A DNA stretch of 64,000 bases, from the NCBI RefSeq assembly GCF_011044155.1, contig NZ_CP049056.1:2790001-2854000 (forward strand), written 5' to 3'. The notes under the pieces were generated by a model that worked only from the letters and a program-made list of their open reading frames with translations, did no database searches and was not told where the DNA came from. Made by a program: the position numbers and the translations under genes. Shown here piece by piece: positions 25,400-34,118 of the stretch (positions are counted from its first letter, which is position 1; each line of letters starts with the position of its first letter). The stretch is from Pikeienuella piscinae. Its GTDB lineage: Bacteria; Pseudomonadota; Alphaproteobacteria; Rhodobacterales; Rhodobacteraceae.

Positions 25400-26976
25400 G
25401 GGAGGGGCGGCGGAAATACCGCCCGCCAATCCGGGCTATCGTCATCCTGATGCTGGTGATCGCGATGGCGACGCCGATGGCCGGACTCTTCTTCTTTCGG
25501 GTATTCGAGAACCAGTTGATCCGCAGGACAGAGGCGGAGCTGATCGCTCAATCCGCCGCGCTGGCGGCGATGATGCGGGAGAGAACGGCGTCGTTGCCGC
25601 TCGACGCGCTTGGCGCGCGCGCCCCGGAGGCGCAAGGGTTGGCCGCGTTCGCGCCGTCCGGCGCGTCGCTCGACCTCGCCTCCGACCCGGTCCTGCCGCC
25701 GCGGTCCGCGCCGCGCGCCGCGCCGCCAGTGGCGCCGGACTGGCGCGCGATCGGCGCGGAGATGGAGCCGCTGATTGACGAGACGGAGCGCCGCACGTTG
25801 GCCGGGATTCAGGCGCTCGACCCCGCCGGCGTGGCCCTGACCGGGGCCGAGGCTGGCGGCTCCCTCGCGCATGTTCCCGAAGTGGCGGAGGCGCTTCGCG
25901 GCCGGCTTGCGCAGCAGCTTCGCACCAGGCTGCGCGCCCGCCCGGCGCCGTTAATCTACTATGTGACGAAAGGCGCGTCGCTGCGGATTTTCATCGCCTT
26001 TCCCGTGATCGATCGCGGCCGCGTCGCCGGCGTGATTTACGCCTCGCGCACGCCGGCGCATATCCTTCAGGTCGCCTGGGCGGAACGGCGGAGCCTAGCG
26101 CTCGCTGCGCTGGCGACGCTGATCGCGGTCCTGGCGTTCGGGTTCGTCGCGACCCGCGCCATCACAGGCCCGATCCGCGAGTTGACCGTGCGCACCCGCC
26201 GGATCGACGCGGGCGAGCGCGCAGCGATGCGCCCTCTCCGCTATCACGGCACGCGCGAGGTGGCGGAGCTTTCCGAAATTTTCCTGCGGAGCGCGCGGAA
26301 GCTTCGCGACCGCTCCGAAAGCCTCTCCGCCTTCGCGGCGCATGTCGCGCATGAGCTGAAATCGCCGCTGACCGCGATCCAGGGCGCGGCGGAACTGGTC
26401 CGCGACGCCGAGGCCGAGATGGCGCCGGAGACGCGACGCGCGTTTCTTTCCAACATCGCCGCGGACGCGGAACGGATGACGCTACTTGTGCGCCGGCTTC
26501 TCGACCTCGCGCGGGCGGAGGCGGAGACGCAGGGCGCGCCGGGCGTCGCGACCGTGCGGGCGGCGGCGGCCGGCCTCGTCGCGCCGGTGAAAATCGAACT
26601 GAACGGCGATGTCGACACGCCAGTTGCGATGCGTGATGAAAAGCTCTCTGCGGTACTCGGCAATCTCGCGGATAATGCGGCGCGGCATGGCGCGACGCGA
26701 CTGGAGATCGCTGTCCGGGCGGCGGCCGGCCGCGCGTTGATTCGCGTCGCCGATGATGGCGAGGGCGTATCGGAAGCGAACCGTGGAAAGCTTTTCGACC
26801 CGTTCTTCACCACGCGCCGCGCCGAAGGCGGCACAGGCATGGGGCTCGCCATCGTTCGCGCGCTGATCGAGGCTCATGATGGCGCCGTGGCGCTCGGCGC
26901 CGGAACCGAAACTGGCGGCGCGGTTTTCGAGATCGATCTGCCGCCGGCGTCGGTCAGCCCCGAAGCGGATCGCTGA
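25396..26976 (+). CDS. Membrane sensor histidine kinase (HAMP, CreC-like)
   Basis: The protein has 526 residues. Two membrane helices (about 14-34 and about 233-255) bracket a periplasmic sensor region of about 200 residues. A HAMP segment follows ('TRAITGPIRELTVRTRRID'). The H-box is 'HELKSPLTAI' near 319, the N-box 'DNAARHGAT' near 431, and the G boxes 'DDGEGVSE' and 'GGTGMGLAIV' near 460-495. It autophosphorylates on His and passes phosphate to the overlapping response regulator. The start is a GTG within the regulator stop codon. The last 23 bases overlap the convergent vWA gene. Confidence 0.92.
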   Translation: MREGRRKYRPPIRAIVILMLVIAMATPMAGLFFFRVFENQLIRRTEAELIAQSAALAAMMRERTASLPLDALGARAPEAQGLAAFAPSGASLDLASDPVLPPRSAPRAAPPVAPDWRAIGAEMEPLIDETERRTLAGIQALDPAGVALTGAEAGGSLAHVPEVAEALRGRLAQQLRTRLRARPAPLIYYVTKGASLRIFIAFPVIDRGRVAGVIYASRTPAHILQVAWAERRSLALAALATLIAVLAFGFVATRAITGPIRELTVRTRRIDAGERAAMRPLRYHGTREVAELSEIFLRSARKLRDRSESLSAFAAHVAHELKSPLTAIQGAAELVRDAEAEMAPETRRAFLSNIAADAERMTLLVRRLLDLARAEAETQGAPGVATVRAAAAGLVAPVKIELNGDVDTPVAMRDEKLSAVLGNLADNAARHGATRLEIAVRAAAGRALIRVADDGEGVSEANRGKLFDPFFTTRRAEGGTGMGLAIVRALIEAHDGAVALGAGTETGGAVFEIDLPPASVSPEADR

Positions 26977-28285
26977 CGCTGGGGGCGGCCGGCGCAGCCG
27001 CCTGCTTCTGTTCCGCGACGGGGGACGACTCCGCCATCATCCGGATCAGGCGCGCCTTGTCGCCGGCGTCGTCCGGTCGGCTCAGCGCCGCCGCCAGCGC
27101 CTCGAGGCTGGCGACGGAATGCGCGGCGCGGAAACTGTCGACGCGCGGCAACATCGCCCGCACCCCTCGCGCCCTGGGTGCGAAGCCGTCCCATCTCAGC
27201 AACGGGTTGAGCCAGATCAGTTTTCGGCAGGAAAGACGCAGGCGCTCCATCTCATGGCCGAGAACGATCGGGTCGTCTCGGTCGAGTCCGTCGGTGATCA
27301 GGATCACCACGGCGCCCTGTCCCAGCACCCGGCGCGACCAGTCGCGGTTGAAGCGGCGAAGGCAGGCGCCGATCCGCGTGCCGCCCTCCCAGTCCTCGGC
27401 CTCCGCGCCGGCTCGTTTCAGCGCGCTGTCGACGTCACGGAGCTTCAGATGGCGGGTGATGTTGGTCAGTCGCGTGCCGAAGGTGAAGGAATGCACGTCC
27501 GACCAGCCTGCGCCCTTGGCGTTGGAGGCGGCGTGAAGGAAATGCATTAGCATCCGCGAATAACCCGCCATCGAGCCGGAGATGTCACAGAGCGCGATCA
27601 GCGCCGGGGGACGCTCGCGCCGCTCGCGCATCGCCAGCGATCTGATCTCGCCGCCGGAGCGCATCGCCGCGCGCAATGTCCGCCTTGCGTCGATCATCCG
27701 GCCGCGCATGGACGTCCGTGTGCGTCGCGACGCGATCGGTTTCAGCGGCAGCTCCAGCCGGGCGATGGCGCGGAGCGCCTCCGCCTGCTCGGCGAGGGTC
27801 ATCTGCTCAAAATCCTGCCGTTTCAGCTTCTCCTCGGCGGAGAAGGTGAGCGCCGCGTCGATCTCGATCTCCTCCTTCTCGCCCTCTGGCTCGGGCGCGT
27901 CGGGGCGCTCCGCGTCGTCGAGCAGGGCTTCGGCGGCGCGCTTTTCCGCCGCGTCGGGCTTGTGCTCCTCCTGCGTGCCGCGCATTTGCGGCATGAGCAT
28001 CGACATCATGTGTTCGAGAAACTGCGGATCGCGCCAGAAAAGCCGGAATGTCTGGCCGAAAAGCTCCCGGTGTTCCGGACGAGAGACGAAGCAGGCGTGG
28101 AGCGTCCAGTAGAAATCGTCGCGCGACGAGAACCCCGCCGCCTCCACCGCCTGCACAGCGCTGAGGATCCGCCCTGGCCCGACCGGCATGCCGGCGCGGC
28201 GCAGCGCGCGCGCGAAATGCGCGATGTTGGCGGCAAGCTTGCCGTCGCTCCGGATCGGCAGATCGGCGTAGCGCGCTTCAGACAT
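26954..28285 (-). CDS. vWA-domain CoxE-like protein
   Basis: The protein has 443 residues. The first half is helical and carries an acidic stretch rich in Glu. The second half is a von Willebrand A domain with metal site 'CDISGSMAGYS' near 260 and 'VILITDGLDRDDP' near 350. This is the CoxE layout, known from CO dehydrogenase (coxDE) and many MoxR-linked clusters, where the vWA protein and the MoxR ATPase help mature or regulate a metalloenzyme. The start at 28285 has GAGG about 9 bases upstream. It overlaps the VOC gene by 8 bases and lies in one operon with the MoxR gene. Confidence 0.9.
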   Translation of the reverse strand: MSEARYADLPIRSDGKLAANIAHFARALRRAGMPVGPGRILSAVQAVEAAGFSSRDDFYWTLHACFVSRPEHRELFGQTFRLFWRDPQFLEHMMSMLMPQMRGTQEEHKPDAAEKRAAEALLDDAERPDAPEPEGEKEEIEIDAALTFSAEEKLKRQDFEQMTLAEQAEALRAIARLELPLKPIASRRTRTSMRGRMIDARRTLRAAMRSGGEIRSLAMRERRERPPALIALCDISGSMAGYSRMLMHFLHAASNAKGAGWSDVHSFTFGTRLTNITRHLKLRDVDSALKRAGAEAEDWEGGTRIGACLRRFNRDWSRRVLGQGAVVILITDGLDRDDPIVLGHEMERLRLSCRKLIWLNPLLRWDGFAPRARGVRAMLPRVDSFRAAHSVASLEALAAALSRPDDAGDKARLIRMMAESSPVAEQKQAAAPAAPSVSDPLRG

Positions 28286-28655
28286 AGCGCGAGACCTCGA
28301 TGAGGTTGCCGGCCGGGTCGTTGAAATAGACCGAGAGGATCGGGCCGCGCGCGCCGGATTTCTCGACCGGCCCCTCGATGATCGGAATGTCCGCCGCCTC
28401 AAGCCGGGCGATCACGTCCTCCAGCGGCGCCTCCGTGACGAGGCAGAAATCGCCCGAACCGATACAGGCGTGGTTGCGGGTTTCCTGCCCGAGGGTTTGC
28501 AGGTTGATCTTCTGCACGCCGATCTTCAGAGCGCGCCGCCCGGCGCCGAAGGTGATCGCCTCGAGCCCCAGCGCGGAGGCGTAGAACGCCACGGCCTCCT
28601 CCACGTCACGCACCGTGAGCACGAGATGGTCGAGCCCGCTGACGAGGCCGCTCAC
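28278..28655 (-). CDS. VOC (glyoxalase/dioxygenase fold) protein
   Basis: The 125-residue protein begins 'LDHLVLTVRDVEEAVAFYASALGLE' near residues 8-32 and ends 'SVYFNDPAGNLIEVSRYV', a single vicinal-oxygen-chelate module with the His near residue 10 and a C-terminal Glu as likely metal ligands. Such proteins include glyoxalase I, virulence-type thiol transferases and extradiol dioxygenases. The start is GTG at 28655, overlapping the MoxR stop as GTGA. It sits between MoxR and CoxE-like genes with overlaps on both sides, which ties it to their expression, though its chemistry is unknown. Confidence 0.85.
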   Translation of the reverse strand: MSGLVSGLDHLVLTVRDVEEAVAFYASALGLEAITFGAGRRALKIGVQKINLQTLGQETRNHACIGSGDFCLVTEAPLEDVIARLEAADIPIIEGPVEKSGARGPILSVYFNDPAGNLIEVSRYV

Positions 28656-29563
28656 GCCGGTTCCAGTTTCGTCCTCGCCTGATCGAGGATGCGCTTCGCC
28701 TCCGAGCCCTGCATCGCCGAGATATCGTCCTGATATTTCAGGATTGCGCCGAGCGTGTCGGAGATCACCTGCGGCGAAAGCGCGACGGCGTCGAGCGCGA
28801 TCAGGCATTTCGCCCAGTCGATGGTCTCCGCGACGCCCGGGCGCTTGAAGAGATCCTCGGTCCGAAGCTGCTGGACAAAGGCGACGACCTCGCGACTCAG
28901 CGTCTCCGTCGCCTCGGGCGCGCGGGCGCGGACGATCTCCATCTCGCGGTCGAAATCCGGGTATCCGACCCAGTGATAGAGGCAGCGGCGCTTCAGCGCG
29001 TCATGCACTTCGCGGGTGCGGTTCGAAGTGATGATGACGATTGGCGGCTCCGGCGCCTTCACCGCGCCAAGTTCGGGGATCGTCACCTGAAAATCCGAAA
29101 GCGCTTCTAGGAGAAACGCCTCGAAGGGTTCGTCGGTGCGGTCGAGCTCGTCGATCAGCAGGACCGGCGCGCCCCCCGCCTGCGGTCGCATCGCCGCGAG
29201 GAGCGGGCGCTCGGTCAGGTAGCGCTCGGAAAAGAGATTGGCCGTCAGCGCGTCCTGATCGGCGCCGCCCGCGGCCTCCGCCGTTCGGATCGCGATCATC
29301 TGCGCGGCGAAATTCCATTCATAGACGGCGGAGGCGGCGTCGAGACCCTCATAGCACTGAAGCCGGATCAGCCTCCGGCCGAGGCCGGCGGAAAGCGCTT
29401 TCGCGATCTCGGTCTTGCCGGTGCCCGGCTCGCCTTCGAGAAAAAGCGGCTTTCCAAGCGTGAGCGCGAGATAAGTCACCGTCGCCAGCGCCCTGCCGCA
29501 GACATAGTCCTCGGAGGCGAGCAGCGTCTGCGTCTCTTCGATGGTCTTAGGCGGTACGGTCAT
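28652..29563 (-). CDS. MoxR-family AAA+ ATPase
   Basis: The protein has 303 residues. Walker A 'GEPGTGKTEIAKAL' lies near residue 43, Walker B 'VLLIDELDRTDEPFEAFLLE' near 125, and 'SNRTREVHDALKRRC' contains sensor 1 and the arginine finger near 175-190. MoxR ATPases work as chaperones with vWA partners to insert metals or remodel complexes, as CoxD does for CO dehydrogenase. I chose the ATG at 29563, preceded by GAGG; an ATG four codons upstream is less well placed. Its operon partners are the VOC and CoxE-like genes. Confidence 0.92.
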   Translation of the reverse strand: MTVPPKTIEETQTLLASEDYVCGRALATVTYLALTLGKPLFLEGEPGTGKTEIAKALSAGLGRRLIRLQCYEGLDAASAVYEWNFAAQMIAIRTAEAAGGADQDALTANLFSERYLTERPLLAAMRPQAGGAPVLLIDELDRTDEPFEAFLLEALSDFQVTIPELGAVKAPEPPIVIITSNRTREVHDALKRRCLYHWVGYPDFDREMEIVRARAPEATETLSREVVAFVQQLRTEDLFKRPGVAETIDWAKCLIALDAVALSPQVISDTLGAILKYQDDISAMQGSEAKRILDQARTKLEPA

Positions 29564-29630
29564 GAATCCTCGCAAAGCATGCTGGCCGGCAATGGAAGCC
29601 CTCGCGCCGGTTTTTTCAAGGGCGGGGAGT

Positions 29631-31022
29631 TCAGAGCAGCAGCGCGCCGCCGAGCCCGAGGAAGAGGAAGAAGCCGACGATGTCGGTGACGGTGGTGACG
29701 AAGGTGCCGGACGCGAGCGCCGGGTCGGCGCCGAAGCGGTCCAGCGTGATCGGCACCAGAATACCTGCGAGCGCGGCGACGAGCAGATTACCGATCATGG
29801 TGATGGCGAGCACGAAACCGAGCATGGCGTCGGAGAACCAGAGATAGCCGATGATCCCGATCAGAATCGCGAAGCCGAGCCCGTTCATCAGGCCGACCAG
29901 CGTCTCGCGCAGGACGACGCGCCACATGTTGGAGGCCGTGAGGTCGCGCGTCGCCAGCGCCCTGACCGCGACGGTCAGCGTCTGCGTGCCGGCGTTGCCG
30001 CCCATCGATGCGACGATCGGCATCAGGACGGCGAGAGCGACATAGGCGGCGATGACATCCTCGAAGACGTCGATCACCATGCTGGCGAGCACCGCGGTCA
30101 CAAGATTGACCGCGAGCCAGGGAAAACGCGATCTGGCGATGTCCCGGACGCGATCGGAGATGCTTTCGTCGCCGACGCCGCCAAGGCGAAGGATGTCTTC
30201 CTCCGCCTCTTCGTCCATCGCCTCGACCGCGTCGTCGATGGTGATTACGCCGACGAGGCGGCCGTCCTCGTCCACCACCGGGGCGGAGACGAGGTGATAC
30301 TGGCTGAAGGCGTAGGCGACGTCCTCGGATTTCTGGGTCGCGGGGATGGCGCGGAAATCCTCCGACATGATCTCGGCGAGCGGCACCGGGCGCGTGGTTC
30401 CCATGATTCGGCCGACCGGGATCGTGCCGATGGGCTTCATGCCGGGATCGACGACGATGACCTCGTAGAACGGGTCCGGCAGCTCCTCGGCCGCGCGCAT
30501 CGCATCGATCATGTCGCCCACGGTCCAGAACGGGGGCGCCTTCACCAGCTCCCGCTGCATCATCCGGCCGGCGGAATATTCCGGATAGGCGAGCGATTGC
30601 TCGACGATGACGCGCTCGTCGTCGTCGAGCGCCCCCAGCAGCCGGGCCTTGTGCTCGTCCTCGAGATCCTCGACGAGGTAAACGACGTCGTCCGAGTTCA
30701 GCTCTTTCACCGCTGCGGCGAGCACGGCCGGGTCGACATAGGAAAGCACTTCGTCGAGAACGCTCTCGTCCAGTTCCGAGAGCGCCTCCGCGTCCAGTTC
30801 GGCGCCGACGGCGCGGATCAGTCCGGCGCGGTCGTCGCTGTCGATCTGCTCCAGAAGGTCGGCGAAATCGGCGGCGTGGAGCGGCGCGACGAGGGCGCGC
30901 ACCCCCGCGTCGTCTCCTTCGGCCAGCGCATCGACGACGCCGGCGACGAGGTCGACGCCAAGCGCGTAGGCCTCCTCCTCGCGTTCGTCCTCGGCTTCCG
31001 GGCGTTCGCTTGGTTCGGACAT
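29631..31022 (-). CDS. mgtE: MgtE magnesium channel
   Basis: The 463-residue protein shows the three parts of MgtE: an acidic helical N domain (about 20-140) with 'SDDRAGLIRAVG', a CBS pair (about 150-275) with 'VVDEDGRLVGVITIDDAVEAM', then five membrane helices starting near 295 with the pore motif 'MGGNAGTQTLTVAVRAL' near 355 and 'TTVTDIVGFFLFLGLG' at the end. The cytoplasmic domains sense Mg2+ and close the channel. No M-box riboswitch is visible upstream; only about 100 bases separate it from the GGDEF gene. Confidence 0.96.
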   Translation of the reverse strand: MSEPSERPEAEDEREEEAYALGVDLVAGVVDALAEGDDAGVRALVAPLHAADFADLLEQIDSDDRAGLIRAVGAELDAEALSELDESVLDEVLSYVDPAVLAAAVKELNSDDVVYLVEDLEDEHKARLLGALDDDERVIVEQSLAYPEYSAGRMMQRELVKAPPFWTVGDMIDAMRAAEELPDPFYEVIVVDPGMKPIGTIPVGRIMGTTRPVPLAEIMSEDFRAIPATQKSEDVAYAFSQYHLVSAPVVDEDGRLVGVITIDDAVEAMDEEAEEDILRLGGVGDESISDRVRDIARSRFPWLAVNLVTAVLASMVIDVFEDVIAAYVALAVLMPIVASMGGNAGTQTLTVAVRALATRDLTASNMWRVVLRETLVGLMNGLGFAILIGIIGYLWFSDAMLGFVLAITMIGNLLVAALAGILVPITLDRFGADPALASGTFVTTVTDIVGFFLFLGLGGALLL

Positions 31023-31121
31023 GACGCGCCTCGCTGTTCGATGCGCGTCAGATAGCGGGGAAGCAGGGCTGACGCCACCTCGCGAGGGCGGGGCGGGTCG
31101 AAAATTCCGCGCCGGGCCGCG

Positions 31122-33050
31122 TCAGCGCCCCGTCCGCACCCGGTTCCGCCCCTCCGCCTTGGCCTTGTAGAGCGCCTCATCGGCTGCGAGCATCAGATCC
31201 TGAAGCGTCTCCGCGCCGTCCGTGAGCGCCGCGAGTCCGAGTGAGATGGTGACCTTCAATGATTCTCCACTGTGGCGCAGGCGCATCGCCTCCACTGCTT
31301 TCCGAAGCTGCTCCGCGCGCTCGATTGCGCGCTCGGCGCCGCAGCCGGGCATCATGACCACGAATTCCTCGCCGCCGAGTCTGCATGGCACGTCCGCCTC
31401 GCGAAAGAGCTTCTGCAGCACCGTCGCCAGCGCGCGGAGCACAGCGTCGCCCGCGTCGTGGCCGTAGTTGTCGTTGAACGTCTTGAAATGATCGACATCG
31501 AGCGAGATGAGCGCCGCCGGGCGGCGTTGCGCCACGCAGCGGCCGAGCTCCCGCTTCGCATAATCGAGAAAGAAGCGGCGATTGTAGAGCCCGGTCAGCG
31601 GGTCGCGGGTCGATTGCTCGCGCAACAGATCGCGCATCTTCACGTTTGCGATGGCGACGCTGATGTGCTCCGCGCAGAAGTTCACCAGTTTCTGCGTGTC
31701 CTGCCCGGCCCCGGCGTCGAGTTCGACGCTGAGCAGACCGACCGTGTCGCCATGCGCGATGATCGGCAGGCAGTATTGGCGCTCCGGCGGGTCGCCGCCG
31801 CGCGCGGCCATTACATGCGCGCAGGCGATATCGATGGTGTTGTCGCCGTGAAAGTAGGCGCGCCCACGCCGCAGCGCCCAGCAGTCGGATGGCTCCAGGT
31901 CGTCAACCTTCGCGCCCTCGCCCCAGGCGCAGGCGCGTTGCAGGGTGTCGCGGGCGGCGCCGTAGGTGTAGACCGCGCCGCTCGATCCCGGCAGGAGCTT
32001 GGCGAGAAAGGAACTGACGACGACGAATAGCTCTTCGAGCGTATCGCTCGATTGCAGCCATTCGTTGAACTCGGCGAGCATACGCGCCTCTCTGCGCTTC
32101 ATGTCCTCGAAGCGGCGGGCCTCGGCGGCGGCGGCCTCCGCGCGCTTTCGCTCCGAGACGTCGCGGCCGACGATGATGAAATTGGTGTGCGCGCCCTTGT
32201 TGTCGAAGACCGGGATGATCTCCTGCTCCATCCAGTATGGCGCGCCGGAGCGGCGGTGGCAGATCAGCTCCAGCGTAACGGACTGACGGTTGCGCACCGC
32301 CTCGTCGATCATCGCCAGTTTTTCGGGCTCGCTTTGCGGGCCGGCCAGAACGTCGCGTCCGGACCGGCCGAGAAGGTCCATCTCGAGGTCGAGGCCATTG
32401 TGCCGGCGGAACGCTTCGTTAGCCCAGACGATTCGATTGGTCGGGTCGGTGATGACGATGAGATCCTTGGCGTGGGCTGCGACCAGGCTGAGGCGCTGCA
32501 GCTCCTCCTGCCGGGCCTCGACCTCCGCCTTCTCGGCGTTGAGCCGCGCCAGTTCGGCGCCGAGCCGACGCTCCATCTTCTCCGCGCGCGCCTTCTCCGC
32601 GGTCAGTTTTTCCTCGCGCAGCCGGAAATCGGTGATCTCGGTGAGCGTCAGTACGCGCCCGTTATCCGAGCGTGGCCGGATGCGCGCCATGACCGCGCGC
32701 CCTGACGGCGCGACGCAGTCAAAATCGAGCTCCGCTCCTTCCTTGAACGCCGCCTCGATCTTCGCGCCTGATTCGGCGGAAAGCGCGCCCGCCTCGACGG
32801 CGCGCTTGAGAAGGTCGGCGAACCGATCCCCGCGTCGGGGTCGCCGGCCGTCGATGCCAAGGAGCGTGGCGGTGCGCCGGTTCGCCAATTCGCAGCGTCC
32901 CCGCGCGTCCCAGAAGACGACGCCGGTGGGAAGTTCGTCCATCGTCTGTTGGATCAGCGCCCGCGAGCCGGCGTCGCGCAGCGGCGCGGCAAGGCGGACC
33001 TGCGCCTCGTCCTTCGCGTCATACGCTTTCGCCTGATCGAAATGTTTCAT
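31122..33050 (-). CDS. PAS-PAS-GAF-GGDEF diguanylate cyclase
   Basis: The 642-residue soluble protein probably makes cyclic di-GMP. Order: a first PAS region (about 30-140), a coiled coil rich in Ala/Glu/Lys (about 145-195), a second PAS with PAC end 'IVGRDVSERKRAE' (about 200-315), a GAF-like domain (about 340-475), and a GGDEF domain (about 480-640). The active site reads 'GGEEF'. The product-inhibition site RxxD is present as 'READ' exactly five residues before it. I chose the ATG at 33050, with AAGGA 7 bases upstream. No transmembrane helix is seen, so the signal is cytoplasmic, perhaps a ligand or redox state sensed by PAS/GAF. Confidence 0.93.
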   Translation of the reverse strand: MKHFDQAKAYDAKDEAQVRLAAPLRDAGSRALIQQTMDELPTGVVFWDARGRCELANRRTATLLGIDGRRPRRGDRFADLLKRAVEAGALSAESGAKIEAAFKEGAELDFDCVAPSGRAVMARIRPRSDNGRVLTLTEITDFRLREEKLTAEKARAEKMERRLGAELARLNAEKAEVEARQEELQRLSLVAAHAKDLIVITDPTNRIVWANEAFRRHNGLDLEMDLLGRSGRDVLAGPQSEPEKLAMIDEAVRNRQSVTLELICHRRSGAPYWMEQEIIPVFDNKGAHTNFIIVGRDVSERKRAEAAAAEARRFEDMKRREARMLAEFNEWLQSSDTLEELFVVVSSFLAKLLPGSSGAVYTYGAARDTLQRACAWGEGAKVDDLEPSDCWALRRGRAYFHGDNTIDIACAHVMAARGGDPPERQYCLPIIAHGDTVGLLSVELDAGAGQDTQKLVNFCAEHISVAIANVKMRDLLREQSTRDPLTGLYNRRFFLDYAKRELGRCVAQRRPAALISLDVDHFKTFNDNYGHDAGDAVLRALATVLQKLFREADVPCRLGGEEFVVMMPGCGAERAIERAEQLRKAVEAMRLRHSGESLKVTISLGLAALTDGAETLQDLMLAADEALYKAKAEGRNRVRTGR

Positions 33051-33122
33051 CGCCCGTCCTTCGGCCTGGCCGCCTGTTTCGCGCGAGTCTCTTTGCAAAA
33101 GGTTAAGAAAGCGCGCGCGGCG

Positions 33123-34118
33123 TCATTTCGATGGCCAGAGCCCCTTGAGCGCGCCGCCCAGCAGTGTCGAGACGCCGGGTCGCGCCCGGACGTGGTGCGG
33201 CAGCGGCCGGCAGACATCGATGGCCGCGACGCCGACCCGCGCGGTCAGGGCGCCGTTCGCCACCCCCTCTCCGAAGCGGCGGGACAGTTTCGCGAGCGCG
33301 CCGCCGCCGAAAGCCGGGCCGATCATGTCCTCGCCGACCGCGATCGCCCCCGCCGTGATCAGATGCGCCGCGACGGCGCGCAGAAGCCGCCATGAACCGA
33401 GCCAGCCGGCGCGGCCGCCATAGACCGCCGCGATGGCGCGGATCATCCGGAGATTGACCGCGAGCGCGGCAAGCACGTCGAGCGCGGGAAGCGGGATGAT
33501 CGCCGTCGCCGCCGCCACGTCGCGCGCGCCGCGCCGTACGGCGGCCTCGGCCTCCCGGTCCAGCGGCGTCATCAGCGTTCTCTCCGCGAGATCGAGGAGC
33601 GCATCGCCATCCATGACGTCGCCGCGCTTTTCGGTCAGCTCGGCGTGCGCGGCGGTGAGCTCGGATCGCCCGCGATAGAGCGCGTCGAGCGCATCAACGA
33701 TTTTCGACGCCGCCGCACGCTCGCGCGTCGCCCGCGCTCGGATTGCGGCGGCGCGCAGCCCGTCGATGCGGTGAAGCCGGGCCAGCCCGGCGATCTCCCG
33801 AAGTGCGATGAGGATCAGCGCCGCTGCGGAGAGAAGCGCGAGCGCCAGCGCGATCCGGCCGAGCCAGACATTGCGCAAGATCAGCGCCTCGACCACCTCG
33901 AAAGCCCAGAGGCCGAGCGCCATCGAGACAAGACCGGCGAGCGCGGCCCAGAAGAGCCCTGTAAGTCCGCCGCCGGCTCGGATTCGGGGCGTGGAGGCGG
34001 GCGGCGCGGCCTCTTCTGCGTCGATCTCCGGAGCCTCGTCCGGGCCGCTCGGCGCGGCGGGCAGGTTTTCCAGTCCGTCTACGATCAACTTCGGTTCACG
34101 CCGGGTGGAGTCGCTCAT
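33123..34118 (-). CDS. YcjF-like membrane protein (DUF697/TIGR01620)
   Basis: The 331-residue protein has a proline- and acid-rich cytoplasmic start, then two close membrane helices near residues 50-110. A long C-terminal DUF697 region follows with 'FGGGALAKLSRRFGEGVANGALTARVGVAAIDVCRPLP' type sequence near 268-305. It always pairs with YcjX-type GTPases, as here, where the two genes overlap by 4 bases. In E. coli the pair is induced with the phage-shock response; the molecular role remains unknown. Confidence 0.88.
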   Translation of the reverse strand: MSDSTRREPKLIVDGLENLPAAPSGPDEAPEIDAEEAAPPASTPRIRAGGGLTGLFWAALAGLVSMALGLWAFEVVEALILRNVWLGRIALALALLSAAALILIALREIAGLARLHRIDGLRAAAIRARATRERAAASKIVDALDALYRGRSELTAAHAELTEKRGDVMDGDALLDLAERTLMTPLDREAEAAVRRGARDVAAATAIIPLPALDVLAALAVNLRMIRAIAAVYGGRAGWLGSWRLLRAVAAHLITAGAIAVGEDMIGPAFGGGALAKLSRRFGEGVANGALTARVGVAAIDVCRPLPHHVRARPGVSTLLGGALKGLWPSK

